64,000 nucleotides of DNA, taken from the NCBI RefSeq assembly GCF_000003815.2, contig NC_049980.1, positions 8,345,692 through 8,409,691 on the forward strand, given 5' to 3'. Of this stretch, positions 54,195 to 64,000 are shown in pieces; position 1 is the first letter of the stretch; each line of letters begins with the position of its first letter. A program made the position numbers and the translations under genes. The notes beneath the pieces were generated by a model. The model saw nothing but the letters and a program-made list of their open reading frames with translations, did no database searches and was not told the DNA's origin. The stretch is from Branchiostoma floridae (lineage: Eukaryota; Chordata; Leptocardii; Amphioxiformes; Branchiostomatidae).

Positions 54195-55989
54195 CGAGGG
54201 TGGTTCAAAAAGTAATGCAATGGGTCTTACAACAGGTTCATTTTTTCATAGAATGAGTTGAAATTTGGCACAAAGATAAAGGCATATATCATCTTGAGAT
54301 TGAAATATCTAAATTTCTTTTTCAGGATTTTATAGGTGACTTAGTCGAGTTCATGATGACCACACCCTTGTACTGTCACTGACTCTCTTGTGTCTATTGT
54401 AAGAAACTGAAACTTCATATGAACCAAGCTGCATTTCTCGTCATACCACATGATTATTTTCATTTTAGAAGTCCAATCAGTTTGAATTTTTTCGTTCCTG
54501 GGGTGAAGTAATGTATGAGGGCGGTTGTCAGGGTCGTTGATCAGGGGTGGGCTGATTAAAATTTCCGTAGACGACCTTTTTATCAACCGAGAAGAATGAA
54601 ACTTAGCAAACTTCTTGGTTTTTAAATAGTTAATATTTGTGTATCTTTTAGTTAATGAAAAAGCAATGTACTCAACCCTTTAACCCTCATCCGACCGTAT
54701 GGGGTCATTTTTGACCCCAGGCGTATATTTTAATCTGCCATAGCAACATTTTTCATCAGAGAAATAATTCCTTCCATGAATTTGTTTGTATACAGGTCTT
54801 ACAACATCTACTAAATTTTCGCAGAGTTTTGCCTATTATTGTATAAGCTATACTTGAAAGTTTGTGTCTTGTTCGGTGGGGTCAAAAATGACCCCAGCCA
54901 ATTATGAATCATTAATTACATGAATATCAAGACATTTCAATAAAATAACAGGCAATCCTCATTATTGTTATTACAGCAGCAGGTTATAGTTGCTTAGATG
55001 AGTAAACACCGAATATTTTGAAAGAAATTTAGTATTTTAGTGTAAAACAGTTTTTCGACATTCTGCATAAATTATGATAATACACACTAATTACCAATGC
55101 TAATGAAAGTGAAAATGTTTCTATTTAATTAAAAAACAATATATGGACAGACTGTGCAGAAGGAACCTTAAAGAAAGATCTTTGCGGGAAAATAGACAAG
55201 AGTTATTGTTTGTATGTGTTTAGTTGGCGGTATATGGTGCATAATTAAGTAATAAATTTGTTTCTTTTCACAAATATTGTATTTTTTCTTGTTAAATAAC
55301 ATTATCATGCTATCAGTATTATTGCATCATCACAATTATTGTTTAGAAATTGATAAGACAAAACATTGTTTAAGTAAGTTAAGTATGGTAGATTTTCAGA
55401 GCATATGTGGTTTTTCCTCATTTTCTGCATAAATTATGATAATGAGTAATAACTACTGACACCAAAACTTGTCAAAATATTTTTCATAGGTTAGTGAAAC
55501 AGTAAATACATAGAAATGACAAAATAAGCCTGCAGAAATATGTCCATGAGCAAAACAAAATGGGGTCAAAAATGACCCCATACGGTCAGATTCGTCGTAA
55601 AAATGTAACGGTCGGATGAGGGTTAATCAACAAATCACGTATTTGGCTATTATTCAAACTGCCAGTAATGTAGCAACTCAATCCATTCTAGCTGCTGTAA
55701 AAGAAGAACCGTTGGGAGCTCAGAAAACTCACTATTATACAGGTAAAATGTGAGATTCTTACAGTAGTTATAAGTGGGTCAGATCTAGAGCAACTGATCT
55801 TCTGACAAGCTTCCAAGGGTGTGGTCAACTTGAAATCAACTAAGTTGCTCCTAAAAATCTGAACAACAAATTGAGATATTTCAATCTCCAGATGATATAT
55901 GCCTTCACTTTTGTGCCAAATTTCAACTCATTCGATGAAACAATGAGCCTATTATAAGACCCATTGCATTACTTTTTGAACCACCCTCG
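54195..55989. mobile_element. Mariner-type non-autonomous transposon (host of a nested element)
   Basis: TIRs CGAGGGTGGTTCAAAAAGTA...ATGCAATGGGTCTTA and their complement at the right end (about 35 bp), flanked by TA at 54193-54194 and 55990-55991. Without the nested insert it is about 0.85 kb. No transposase recognised. Confidence 0.9.
54684..55622. mobile_element. piggyBac-like MITE nested in the mariner-type element
   Basis: Flanked by TTAA on both sides (54680-54683 and 55623-55626), ends CCCTCATCCGACCGT and its complement. The palindrome TGGGGTCATTTTTGACCCCA occurs at 54700-54719 and 55561-55580, with a related copy at 54877-54896. 939 bp, AT-rich, no transposase ORF. Confidence 0.92.
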
Positions 55990-56304
55990 TATTTTGAAAA
56001 GGGATTTGATAGCCTATATTGTGATTTTACATAACGTTAAGATGCTCCGGAATGATAGGATACCTCGGCAGCTGGGAATGATAACTGTATAAATGTATGA
56101 GAAGTTTGAATGTATAATTATCCACAACAACATGCTGCCTGATCTGTTGAAACTTAAAGTGCTTGTACATAGTGCATACTGGGCTGAAGATAACTTGCTA
56201 AGGGACGACTGCAGTGTGCAAGGTGTTGGTAGCTTGAGGAATGAATTCACTCTACTATATACTAAATGTTACAACTACTGGAGAACAATAGTGAAGCGAA
56301 GGAT

Positions 56305-56310
56305 TTTATT
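56305..56310 (-). terminator. Candidate MED8 poly(A) signal
   Basis: AATAAA on the minus strand, 66 nt past the MED8 stop codon. Confidence 0.4.
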
Positions 56311-56375
56311 AGTTTTTACAAAACTTTACAAAGACTTATTTGTGCCAATAACATCAAACACAAATCCTGTACATC

Positions 56376-56798
56376 TCATCTCTGGTATGGGTGTGAGCTG
56401 GCCCCTGATCTGATGTTAGTTTTGATGGTGCTGGGAGCCTTTCCTGGGGCGGGGCCAGCCTGGGAGGCCTGGGGGGAGGGCTGGGACTGGGGGGTGTCAG
56501 GGCCGCTCTGACTGGGGGTCCTGCTGGGCTTCAACCCCTTCCCAAAGCTCACTGCGGCAATGAGAGCGCTGGTGTCCGCTAGGGATGACGCTGGGGTGCT
56601 CCCCTGGGAGGCAGACACCTCCGAGTCCCAGTCTTCGCTCGCTGCGTTCAGCTTGTTCAGGAGTTTGTCGCACAGGTTGTTGAGCTGCTGGATCTGTTTC
56701 TGGGCCGCCTCCGGAGTGAGACGTTCTGACTGCGTGGTGAGAGTCTTCTCCCTGGACTCCACCTCTGGTTCAAACTTGGTACGCAGATAGTCTGGAAC
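56376..56798 (-). CDS. MED8: MED8 exon 3 (terminal)
   Basis: 140 codons plus stop; acceptor CTCCAG. Contains the [18 protein letters not shown] helix and the conserved HPYQR terminus. Confidence 0.95.
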   Translation of the reverse strand, partial: VPDYLRTKFEPEVESREKTLTTQSERLTPEAAQKQIQQLNNLCDKLLNKLNAASEDWDSEVSASQGSTPASSLADTSALIAAVSFGKGLKPSRTPSQSGPDTPQSQPSPQASQAGPAPGKAPSTIKTNIRSGASSHPYQR

Positions 56799-59700
56799 CT
56801 GGAGGGGTCAAAGGTGAACATGGGTCAAAGTTTGATTCATTAGTACTAAAATAAAGCACATTGGAAACTTGGATGACGAATGAATGGATGAATGAACGAC
56901 AGGGTGAACCATATACAATTTATTCAAAGAAAAAGAACTCGACGAGATGATTAAATGAAATGAATGAAGAAATTAACAATAGTATAAGTAGTAGAGAAGA
57001 AAAAGGAAAAGAAACAACCCCCCCAAAAAAAAACAATAACAAAGAAGGTTTTTGACACAACAAGAAGTGCACTTGTTTTTCCCTTTTTTTGTTCTTGTTT
57101 ATTGCACCTTACTTTTTTGCACCACCACCGGCCACACTACCATAGGAATACACAATGCACCTTAATATTCTTCTTACATTATTAGGATAACAAACTAGAT
57201 TTGTGTCTATAGTCCGGGAGGAGATTCTTAGAAGAGACCTAGAAAGCCAGTTCGTAGCACACCCAGTACATAATCCAAAATAACTGTACTATCCAACGTA
57301 TCGTACATACATGTAGATATTATGGATTTGGTGCATCAGTTGTACATCAGAATAGGTTATTCTTTTCTTAGAAATTAATTACAATCAATTCTGCTGTAAA
57401 ATATAACAAGTCTCTCAAGAATGACTTAATCTAGATCACTTTAATGACCACATAAGACTGTAAGCCTATCCGTTGCTATGGACCTTCATTTTCCTTAGCA
57501 ACGGTTGCCGTAGAAAGAAGCCAGTCACTTTCAAGTGTCAGAAAACAAAAAAAACTCCTGTCATTCGTGACTTCCGCCAAGTTTGACGTCATTTCGACAA
57601 GTGGTGCTCAATTTATGCTGCTTTATTACCTTCGCCAAGAAGGTCATGTTTTGGTTAAAAAATTTTTTTGTGTCACCGTATATAGGTCAATCTCAAATAA
57701 CTTTGGCAGCTGTGGATGGAATGTCGCGATATTTGGTATTTGAGTTGCGGTTGCGTATAGCAAGGTTTTGTACGAAAATGGTACAGCTGGCGCTTTCTGT
57801 CGTGAGTGCAGCGGGGTGAGTGTGTGTGTGTGTGTATTTGCGTACAAGATAACTTTTGACGCTGTGGATCGTTTTGCATTATATTCGGTAGTTATTTAGG
57901 GGTTTGGAAAACGAAGGTCAAGTTCGATAATGGGCGTCCTGGCGAGAAGTTGCGGTACTGCAGTGGAGCGTCAAAGTTGTCGTTAAAGTCATTCTCAAGT
58001 GGCAGGTTCAGGATTTTTGGCTAGTGGATACGTCTTTGGGCAGGGAGTAAGTCATGTAAGTTTGGGCCCCCTGGTGGCTTGTTTTAACCTGCAGTGGGTG
58101 ATTTTGTGGTAATCTTTGGAAGAGAATAAGTCAAGTAGGGTTTGGTGGATTTGAATTATTGTTAGTATGAACATACCTTAGGTTGTAATCAAAATCCTGA
58201 ACTGTATTGTTTTTAAATCTGGGCTTCATTTATGCAATTAATGTAGAATAGGAATATAACAATTTAACCTCAGATGTTGACCTATTTTTTGGATAACTCT
58301 ATTAGTTTGGCTAGCAGCTGTTTGGCAGATGGCTGCACTTGATGACAGCTTTGCCCCAGGTTTATTGTTTTGCCTACCACAATGTTTATTTGCTTGCGGG
58401 TGAGAAGGGCTACTAATCTTTCTCCCAGTCTCATTATCATCAGGAAGTGCACATTTGGAGAATTCTATCCTAGAAACACGTGCAAAAGTTGTTTCTGCTT
58501 GAGGTCTTATTCATGTAAAGTACCTACCAGAAATAAACGGCTGCATGAAACTGCACATATTCACGGTTGAAAATTCCCTTTTAATAGTTTTATACATCCC
58601 AACTGACTTCCAGTGTCAAAGAGATTAAAGCTTATTCATAAACAAGGCCAAACCACCACGCTTTCACTTTTCCGTGCCAAGTAAGGATCAACAAAATAAG
58701 GAGGAAAACACCCATTCGCGGTAGGTACCATGAATAAGACCTTAAACTAAAGTCTTTGATAAGGGCATTCTCCATAATAAGCATTGATTGTTTGGCGAAG
58801 GTATTGCGTTTCGTGGAACTCTAGTTTTCAATTCTGTGCACATGTTCCACCTGGACCAGAGAACAATACATGTATATCTTAAAATGATTGAGAGACATCA
58901 AGCTATCACTCTATGATAGTGAACTAGTTATGTACTGGGTGTGCTACGAAACAATTTTTTTTCAGGTATCTCCTTCCGGATTACTTTATATATGGTTACA
59001 TACCACTTCATGGCTGAAGACAGGCACCCTCCCCTCAGTGGTGGTCTCCAGCTGTGGGTCGCTGTCAGGGGACAGCACCAGGGGCAGGAAGATCAGGTTC
59101 TGTAGAGACGGCATCTTCTCCTTCATAACCAGTTTCTGTGGGGGAAGACGACATTGTACATGGCATCATGGTCTGATTGCTGGTACTCTGATCTCAGCTT
59201 ACTGTTTGTGTCTTGCATGTGTATAAAAAAACTGTTTGTGTCGCATAATCAGTAAACAGCCTTATGGCATGATACAACAGGTTTTCTCACATATCAGTGG
59301 CACGGTTCAAGCGCCACCAACTGACTGTGCCAAATGGGTCTGGTCCTTTTGGCGTAATGGTTAGTGTGTTGGTTTTGTGAGCAGCCTGGGTTCGAATCCT
59401 TGAAGCCAGGAGACTGTTTCTACTCGCCTCTTACATTGGTTCCCATACTGGGAATTGAACCCAGGCCTTGGTGGTGCCGGAGAGAGCACCAAGTCCTAAC
59501 CACTAGACCATATATACCAGTACTAGTATCCAAACAGACTAATTTTCATCGAAGTGAAATGAGGAAAGTCACGTAAAGTGGCTTTCCATGGGCACAACAT
59601 TAAAACCAAACTAAACCAAACATAGATTTTAATGAAGCATATCAGGGACTTCAACCCATGACCCCTAGGCTTTGAGCCAAACCTCCTACAGTAATACACC

Positions 59701-59917
59701 AGGCTCCAATCATTTCGGTTCAAACCCTGCTTACCTGTAGAGTACTGAGCTGTCCAGACAGCAGGGCGAAGCTGTCCAGTACAGAAGTCCACTGCAGGGT
59801 CTGGTGTTCGTGTTCTAACTTCATGAGGAAGGCGTGGATCGAGTCCCTCAGGTCCTTCACCCGCACGATCAGGGCGTCCAGCCCCGCCTCCAGCTGCTTC
59901 TCTTCCCTCTGCTGCAT
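56376..59917 (-). CDS. MED8: Mediator complex subunit 8, three exons
   Basis: Head-module subunit of Mediator, which links transcription factors to RNA polymerase II in the nucleus. Exons 59917-59735, 59135-59004 and 56798-56376 (minus strand) give 245 aa, near the vertebrate length of about 268. Signatures: [28 protein letters not shown] (residues 46-61), [23 protein letters not shown] followed across the splice by [27 protein letters not shown], and the C-terminal [16 protein letters not shown]. The middle of exon 3 is a low-complexity Ser/Pro/Gln stretch replacing the longer vertebrate linker. The start is the ATG at 59917 (MQQREEKQ), matching the family start; the frame is open upstream, but no longer form is needed. 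Divergent from PHAX. Confidence 0.95.
56799..59003. other. MED8 intron 2
   Basis: 2.2 kb, half of it a repeat with short inverted ends (57626-58830). Nothing else recognised. Confidence 0.75.
57626..58830. mobile_element. Repeat element with short inverted ends
   Basis: Begins ATTACCTTCGCCAAGAAGGT and ends TTTGGCGAAGGTATTGCGTT...GAACTCTAGTT; the ends are inverted copies over about 15 bp. The left start resembles a repeat common in marine invertebrate DNA (from recall). No coding capacity. Confidence 0.5.
59004..59135 (-). CDS. MED8: MED8 exon 2
   Basis: 44 codons, [10 protein letters not shown]...VFSHEV; acceptor CCCACAG, donor GTATGT, phase 0 on both sides. Confidence 0.95.
59341..59412 (+). 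repeat. tRNA-like segment (SINE head or tRNA pseudogene)
   Basis: A box TGGCGTAATGGTTAG and B box GGTTCGAATCC at tRNA spacing; the acceptor ends do not pair well. Confidence 0.5.
59437..59518 (-). pseudogene. tRNA-Glu-like pseudogene with encoded CCA
   Basis: The minus strand has TGGTCTAGTGGTTAGGA (D-arm typical of tRNA-Glu), a CTC-like anticodon loop in GTGCTCTCTCC, GGGTTCAATTCCC (T arm) and TATGGGAACCA. The 5' acceptor strand (TGGTATATA) does not pair with the 3' strand, so it is broken. A genomically encoded CCA suggests reverse-transcribed origin or a SINE head. Confidence 0.6.
59735..59917 (-). CDS. MED8: MED8 exon 1
   Basis: 61 codons from [10 protein letters not shown] to LSTLQ; donor GTAAGC. 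Helical N-terminal domain. Confidence 0.93.
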
Positions 59918-60446
59918 GCCTGGACCAACCCGGCCGTACCCAACAAGCTCCTCTGAGATGTAAAAGCTGATAGATGAAAAACCAGACAAAGGGATGTGCC
60001 TCGATCACGCGATCACGGTATGGAGAAGTTAAGTTATTGTACACACGTTGTAGAAGTGACTTTGTTGCAGGACTGATGGAATCAAGTTTTCAGGTCTAAG
60101 AAACGCCAATCGTGTATCAGAGGTAAAGGTACTTGATGAAGACTCGTTCGTCTACTCTCAGTGCAAAACAACGACGATCTAACGTTTGCCTAACTACGAT
60201 CATTTCCGGGTTAGTGGATGTGTCCATTGGACAAAAGTGGTGTCTGAGCAAGTTCAAATCATTACGATTTACCGAAAACACATTTCATCCTTAGATGTAA
60301 TAGACTACAAGTATTTTATCCTTTAAATTTTCAAAAATATTATCAGTAACATTATCTATCAAAGCTATGTTAAATTTCTGTGATTGCTAACACCATTTAT
60401 ATTTTCATGCCTCCCGTTTTCAGAAGTGGACTGTTCCAATCATAAA
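59918..60446. promoter_or_regulatory. Probable bidirectional MED8/PHAX promoter
   Basis: 529 bp between divergent start codons. No TATA box for either gene. An ETS-type core TTCCGG lies at 60204-60209, a common feature of housekeeping bidirectional promoters. Transcription starts are not visible. Confidence 0.5.
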
Positions 60447-60533
60447 ATGGCGGGTAATGTGCCTGACATGGATTTTGAAGAAGGGGAACTTGCGGATTCT
60501 GAGTCTGACACGGAAGTTCCAGCAGTCCAGGAG
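60447..60533 (+). CDS. PHAX: PHAX exon 1
   Basis: 29 codons, acidic; donor GAG|GTACGA, phase 0. Confidence 0.92.
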
Positions 60534-63500
60534 GTACGATCTTCACCGTTTAGTTTTCTATGATGTAAAGAACATTTTAGTAGATCATAAAATGTCAATC
60601 TTTGTTTGTTGTGACGTGTGGTCGCTTCGAGTGAGTTCCCCCCTCCCCACGATTTTGACGTTTCCGTGATTTGGAGACCGCGATGTGTTTTGAGTCTTTT
60701 GACAAAGGAAAAATTCTAAGTTGAATAACGTCAGTATGCCACAGTGAATTGGCGGCATTTGAGGGACCTTTGTTGTTCTTTTAAACGGAAAGAACAGTTT
60801 ATGATATATTTAACAGGCACACAAACACACACACACACAAGCATACACACACACACACGTTTTGACTCAACAACAACAAAAAAAGCACAACATCAAAAAA
60901 ATCTTCAATGACAAAGTATGTTGGACACTTATGGTATGATTATGTTCTTGTTTAGTAGGGGTGGGTTACCATGGGTACCAGTACGGAAAATTCAGGCACA
61001 GGTACAGTCCAGGTCCAGATGACCAGGTCCAGGTCCGGACATGAACCAGGACCTGATTGTGAAAACATGTGAATAGGCGATACTCAAAACAATGATATTG
61101 CTACATTGACTCTGATGGAGTATCCAACGCCCACTGGCGTTTTATCGTCCTATCAGCCTCTGTTTTAGACCGAGTTATCTTCAAGGTAAGTTTGGCTGTA
61201 GAAACCTGGTACAAATGACTAACAATTCTCCTCTACTAGTACTTTGCTCTTTTTTAATGTGTAAGCCCCAAAACAAAGCCTGTCGGTAAATCTGTTCATT
61301 TTTTAATTGGTCCGAAATCCGTTCCTCCAATTTTTGTCAGGTCCGTTTTTTCTGGACCGGTCCAATAAGAAAAAGAAAAGTTTTGTACCCCAATGTTGGA
61401 CAGTAATGTTTATGTTCGTTAAGTAAATATGTCAGAATGTTCTGCTTTCCCTTTCAGGATGCTTTGAAGGGAGCTGCCAAAGCTGTGCCTCCCCCGCTGG
61501 ACCTGCTAGGAGCTGTGGGAGGGATCGCTGTTCTAAACAACAACAACACAATACCTGCTCTGCAGTTCACCGGGCACAGGACAGGGGGCAGTAACCTGAT
61601 GGGAGGAGCACGAGGGACTGGCCAGCCAACCTACAACAAAGGTGTGTAGTCATCCGCCGGAGGCTCTATGAAATACTGTTAGATATTTGTGGTGGTTTCG
61701 TGTTTGCGTTTTTTCCAGTGTGTTGTCACCGCAAACTCCCTGAGTATGTTGCGTCGGAATGGACCCATCATTTCGTCCCGGAAATTTGCTTGTTGGGCAA
61801 GAAAATAATTTTACCCCATCCGTTTAAAAAATAACACGAAAATGGAATTTGATAAGCTTAAAATGACGTATTCAACCACGAAAATCAACAACGTGGGCTC
61901 CTAAACATTGAGTGGGACAGAAAAAAAATCACAAGTTGGAGACATCCTGGATCAAGTCTCTACTGATGTAGTGGCTACCCTCTGAACATGATGTGCCAAT
62001 GCGAGTAGAATTGTATAGAATGTGATTCTATGTCAAGACTGAGTTTTCAGCAACCAACAGCTGCAGATTGTACTTGTTGCTGTAGTTGTCTGTTCACATG
62101 AATGGCTGCTGTTTCACTACTGTCTGTACTATTGAATCCACAGGGATGACCATGGGTTACCGTGAGTCTAAAAGTGCCACCAGCTACAGTAGTGATGAGG
62201 ACAGCCATGACAGTTTCAGGTAACTTTTACCCTTCATTAGTACCCTTTCTATTACTGTTTACCTTCTATATTAGGTGTATAGATTTCTCTACAGTGAGAG
62301 AAAAACAAAACCTAACGTTATCTATATTTATTACCCTCTAATCTCAGCTCAAAAAAAGAACAAGGAATGCCTTCAAGTACCAGAGTTACCAACCTAGGAT
62401 CAATGTGTTTAAAAATTGGTATTTTCCCTGAACTACCATAGAGTGGAATTTGTTGTCACCAAGCACAGTATGGCCATCTTTGCTGGATAATTGTAAAGGA
62501 ATACTTGCATAAGTTAGGTGTGACAGGTCTTTCAGTGTGGTATAACCAGCTGCTGCCTTGCTGTGTGCCTGTGAAGCTGGTGTGTTACACCAAAGGGCAG
62601 TCATACCAGCTATATAGATACTGAGATACAGATACTTACAGTATCACAAGGGTAAGGTTCAAGTCATCCAAGGTTAAGGGTCATGTCAAAGTTTACTACT
62701 GGAAGGTAGACCTCTAAATGTGATGACCACAATGAACTAAGTGTGCTAGTTTGTTACCTATGTGCTTCTGTGTAGTTTGCAGAACTAGAAGATTCATCCT
62801 CTGTTTTTTATTTGTTCTCAGTGATGATGAAGATGAGACCCTGTGGAGGAGGAAGAGGATGCGCTGCGTGGAGAACCAGCCAGGGGGCGCTGCATATGCC
62901 TTTCACCACACACCTGTGATCAAGTCTCCACCCAAGCGCAAAGTCAACAACATCTGGGCCTCAGTAGTCCAGGTATGGTCGTACATATACGTCATGTGTT
63001 CCTGTTTAAAACAAGTGTATCTTAAAAGTAAATTGCACTGGCTGTTAAGGTCTCAAGTGTTGCCACGACTGATGGTAAATTCGTGTCTTTTGAAATAGAT
63101 AGAAATTACGTTTATGAAGGTTTAACATCTAGGTAAACAATATACAATATTTAATACAGGAATGAACTGGCAGAGACAATATTGAATACAAGCACATCTA
63201 TTTGGAAACTAACTTGTCTAGTTAGAACTTTGATGTATTAAATTGTTTCTGCCAGTTTGTTCTACTCACACTGGGGATGAGTGATGGATTTCACTTGAAA
63301 GGAAGTAAATCTCTGTTTTTATCCAGTCATAGAGATTGAGTTGAGAAAAATGTAGCATTTCAAAGTTATGAAGTTTTCTTGTGCTTGTGATAATCCTGAT
63401 AATATTGAAACTGTTGTGAATGTTTACAGGAACAGTTCAGTGAGTCTGTAGCAGATGAGTTAGTGTACACAGGACTAGCAGGAGGCATCAGCAAGGAGAG

Positions 63501-63545
63501 GGGCCCGGAGAGCTACGACTATAAGGAGTTCACAGAACATGTCAG
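60447..63545 (+). CDS. PHAX: Phosphorylated adaptor for RNA export, partial (first five coding exons)
   Basis: Nuclear adaptor linking capped U snRNA and the cap-binding complex to CRM1 for export. Exons 60447-60533, 61458-61641, 62144-62219, 62822-62972 and 63430-63545 join without a break into 204 complete codons; the gene runs off the right edge. Signatures: acidic start MDFEEGELADSESDTE, MGYRESKSATSYSSDEDSHD, SDDEDETLWRRKRMRC, and KVNNIWASVVQEQFSESVAD, the conserved NNIW...QEQ motif of PHAX. ESYDYKEF follows, as in the vertebrate protein. The RNA-binding domain would be in later exons. Exon 2 (Gly/Ala/Asn-rich, LLGAVGGIAVLNNNN) is lineage-variable. Start ATG at 60447, context AAAATGG. The name is secure. 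Confidence 0.93.
60534..61457. other. PHAX intron 1
   Basis: Contains a CA microsatellite (60820-60860) and a stretch rich in GGTCC/GGACC words (60990-61050 and 61325-61370), perhaps ends of a decayed transposon. No coding content. Confidence 0.6.
61458..61641 (+). CDS. PHAX: PHAX exon 2
   Basis: Acceptor CTTTCAG, donor GTGTGT, ends in phase 1. Encodes AKAVPPPLDLLGAVGG and ALQFTGHRTGGSNLMGG. Confidence 0.9.
61642..62143. other. PHAX intron 2
   Basis: 502 bp; nothing recognised. Confidence 0.75.
62144..62219 (+). CDS. PHAX: PHAX exon 3
   Basis: Acceptor CCACAG, donor GTAACT, ends in phase 2. Encodes YRESKSATSYSSDEDSHDSF. Confidence 0.92.
62220..62821. other. PHAX intron 3
   Basis: Half of it is a decayed non-LTR retrotransposon end (62345-62640). 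Confidence 0.8.
62345..62640 (+). mobile_element. Decayed 3' end of a non-LTR retrotransposon
   Basis: The plus strand reads KKRTRN, FKYQSYQ, INVFKNWYFP*TTIEWNLLS with stops, the same protein tail as 13015-13568 in the opposite orientation. It ends with the same non-coding 3' region and a GATACAGATAC tail. Confidence 0.8.
62822..62972 (+). CDS. PHAX: PHAX exon 4
   Basis: Acceptor TTCTCAG, donor GTATGG. Encodes DDEDETLWRRKRMRC and KVNNIWASVVQ. Confidence 0.95.
62973..63429. other. PHAX intron 4
   Basis: 457 bp; nothing recognised. Confidence 0.75.
63430..63545 (+). CDS. PHAX: PHAX exon 5
   Basis: Acceptor TTTACAG, donor AG|GTAACA. Encodes EQFSESVADELVYTGLAGG and ERGPESYDYKEFTEHV. Confidence 0.93.
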
Positions 63546-64000
63546 GTAACACTAGTCACTCTGTCATCACCACATGCATCATGGCACCTAGGATGCAGTG
63601 AAATACATGGAAGGTGAACCCTGCAAGGAACGGTTTCCTAAGCTAAAGCCTGCATCACAATTCAGGCAAACACTCGCCAGATTTGCAGATTTGCTAGAGC
63701 TGGCCTCACATTGGCGGAGCTGCTAAAAATTGTCCATCCAAAGCTCGCGCTGCTAAAAATTGTCCATCCAAAGCTCGCATAGACATCAGAACATTGGGCG
63801 TTCTTGGACCGAAAAGGCTCATTTGGAGCTCGCCAACACGTCTACTGAGCTCAATTCTTGATCTGTGATGGTGGCTTAAGCACACATTCCATTACCTGTA
63901 CCCTGTACATGTCTCTTATCTGTCTATTTGTTGATCATTTTCCATTTTTTCCTGTGTGCCTACTGTTGTACTTGCCCTTACTCCTGAAGCCTTTTGCAAA
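63546..64000. other. PHAX intron 5 (to window edge)
   Basis: Contains an exact 30-bp tandem duplication at 63719-63778; no exon seen before the edge. Confidence 0.7.
63719..63778. repeat. 30-bp exact tandem duplication
   Basis: Two adjacent copies starting GCTGCTAAAAATTGTCCATC. Confidence 0.95.

Larger units (their letters stand above)
51575..56375. other. Intergenic region between the hydrolase and MED8 genes
   Basis: The two genes converge here, so it carries both 3' UTRs. It contains an RE1-like repeat (53615-53700) and nested transposons (54193-55991). The stretch 51575-53600 shows nothing recognisable besides AATAAA at about 52435 and 52583. Confidence 0.7.
59136..59734. other. MED8 intron 1
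   Basis: Holds two converging tRNA-like segments (59341-59412 + and 59437-59518 -). Confidence 0.75.

Noticed and set aside
59437-59518. Functional tRNA-Glu gene
   Set aside because: The 5' acceptor strand does not pair with the 3' strand and the anticodon stem is distorted; called a pseudogene.
59523-60044. 173-codon minus-strand frame overlapping MED8 exon 1
   Set aside because: It is an alternative frame across MED8 exon 1 and its introns; the MED8 frame has clear homology.
60955-61395. Possible hAT-type transposon in PHAX intron 1
   Set aside because: GGGGTGGGT...GTACCCC-type ends and GGTCC/GGACC words are suggestive, but I could not find matching TIRs or an 8-bp duplication.

Overview
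The window looks like an invertebrate deuterostome nuclear genome, most likely a lancelet (Branchiostoma). Four intron-rich animal genes with GT-AG splice sites sit in AT-rich sequence full of small dispersed repeats (MITEs, SINE-like pieces, non-LTR retrotransposon tails). The species call is an inference from gene content and repeat style; no marker in the window fixes it.

Layout. (1) 1025-39462, + strand: a complete calcium/calmodulin-dependent protein kinase IV gene (CAMK4), 12 coding exons spread over 38 kb, predicted 351 aa. All splice phases join cleanly into GxGxxxxV-K-E-HRDLKPEN-DFG-APE and a calmodulin-binding tail. Intron 1 is 10.3 kb. The last intron (34030-39333) is packed with repeats: non-LTR reverse-transcriptase remnants on the minus strand, a 95-bp satellite-like array with a three-unit higher-order pattern, a 219-codon ORF, and two pairs of perfect direct repeats. 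(2) 39463-48512: about 9 kb of non-coding DNA with DNA-transposon remains and a non-LTR tail. (3) 48513-51574, + strand: a three-exon isochorismatase-like cysteine hydrolase. Its intron 2 carries an old mariner-type fragment and a 94-nt hairpin. (4) 51575-56375: mostly repeats, including a piggyBac-like element nested inside a mariner-type element, both with intact target-site duplications. (5) 56376-59917, minus strand: Mediator subunit MED8, three exons. (6) 60447 to beyond the right edge, + strand: PHAX, the snRNA export adaptor; five exons are visible and the RNA-binding half lies outside the window. MED8 and PHAX are divergent and share a 529-bp intergenic region.

How the genes relate. 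CAMK4 is a nuclear/cytoplasmic Ca2+ signalling kinase, MED8 a transcription coactivator subunit, PHAX an RNA export factor, and the hydrolase a metabolic enzyme of unknown substrate. I see no operon-like logic beyond the probable bidirectional MED8/PHAX promoter.

Most unusual signals: a repeat family whose copies, on several sites in the window, match the vertebrate REST/NRSF silencer core (RE1); the 95-bp array in which each unit has two palindromes with the same CCA spacer, placed just upstream of the longest ORF in the window; the nested transposons; and two compact hairpins near or inside the hydrolase gene.
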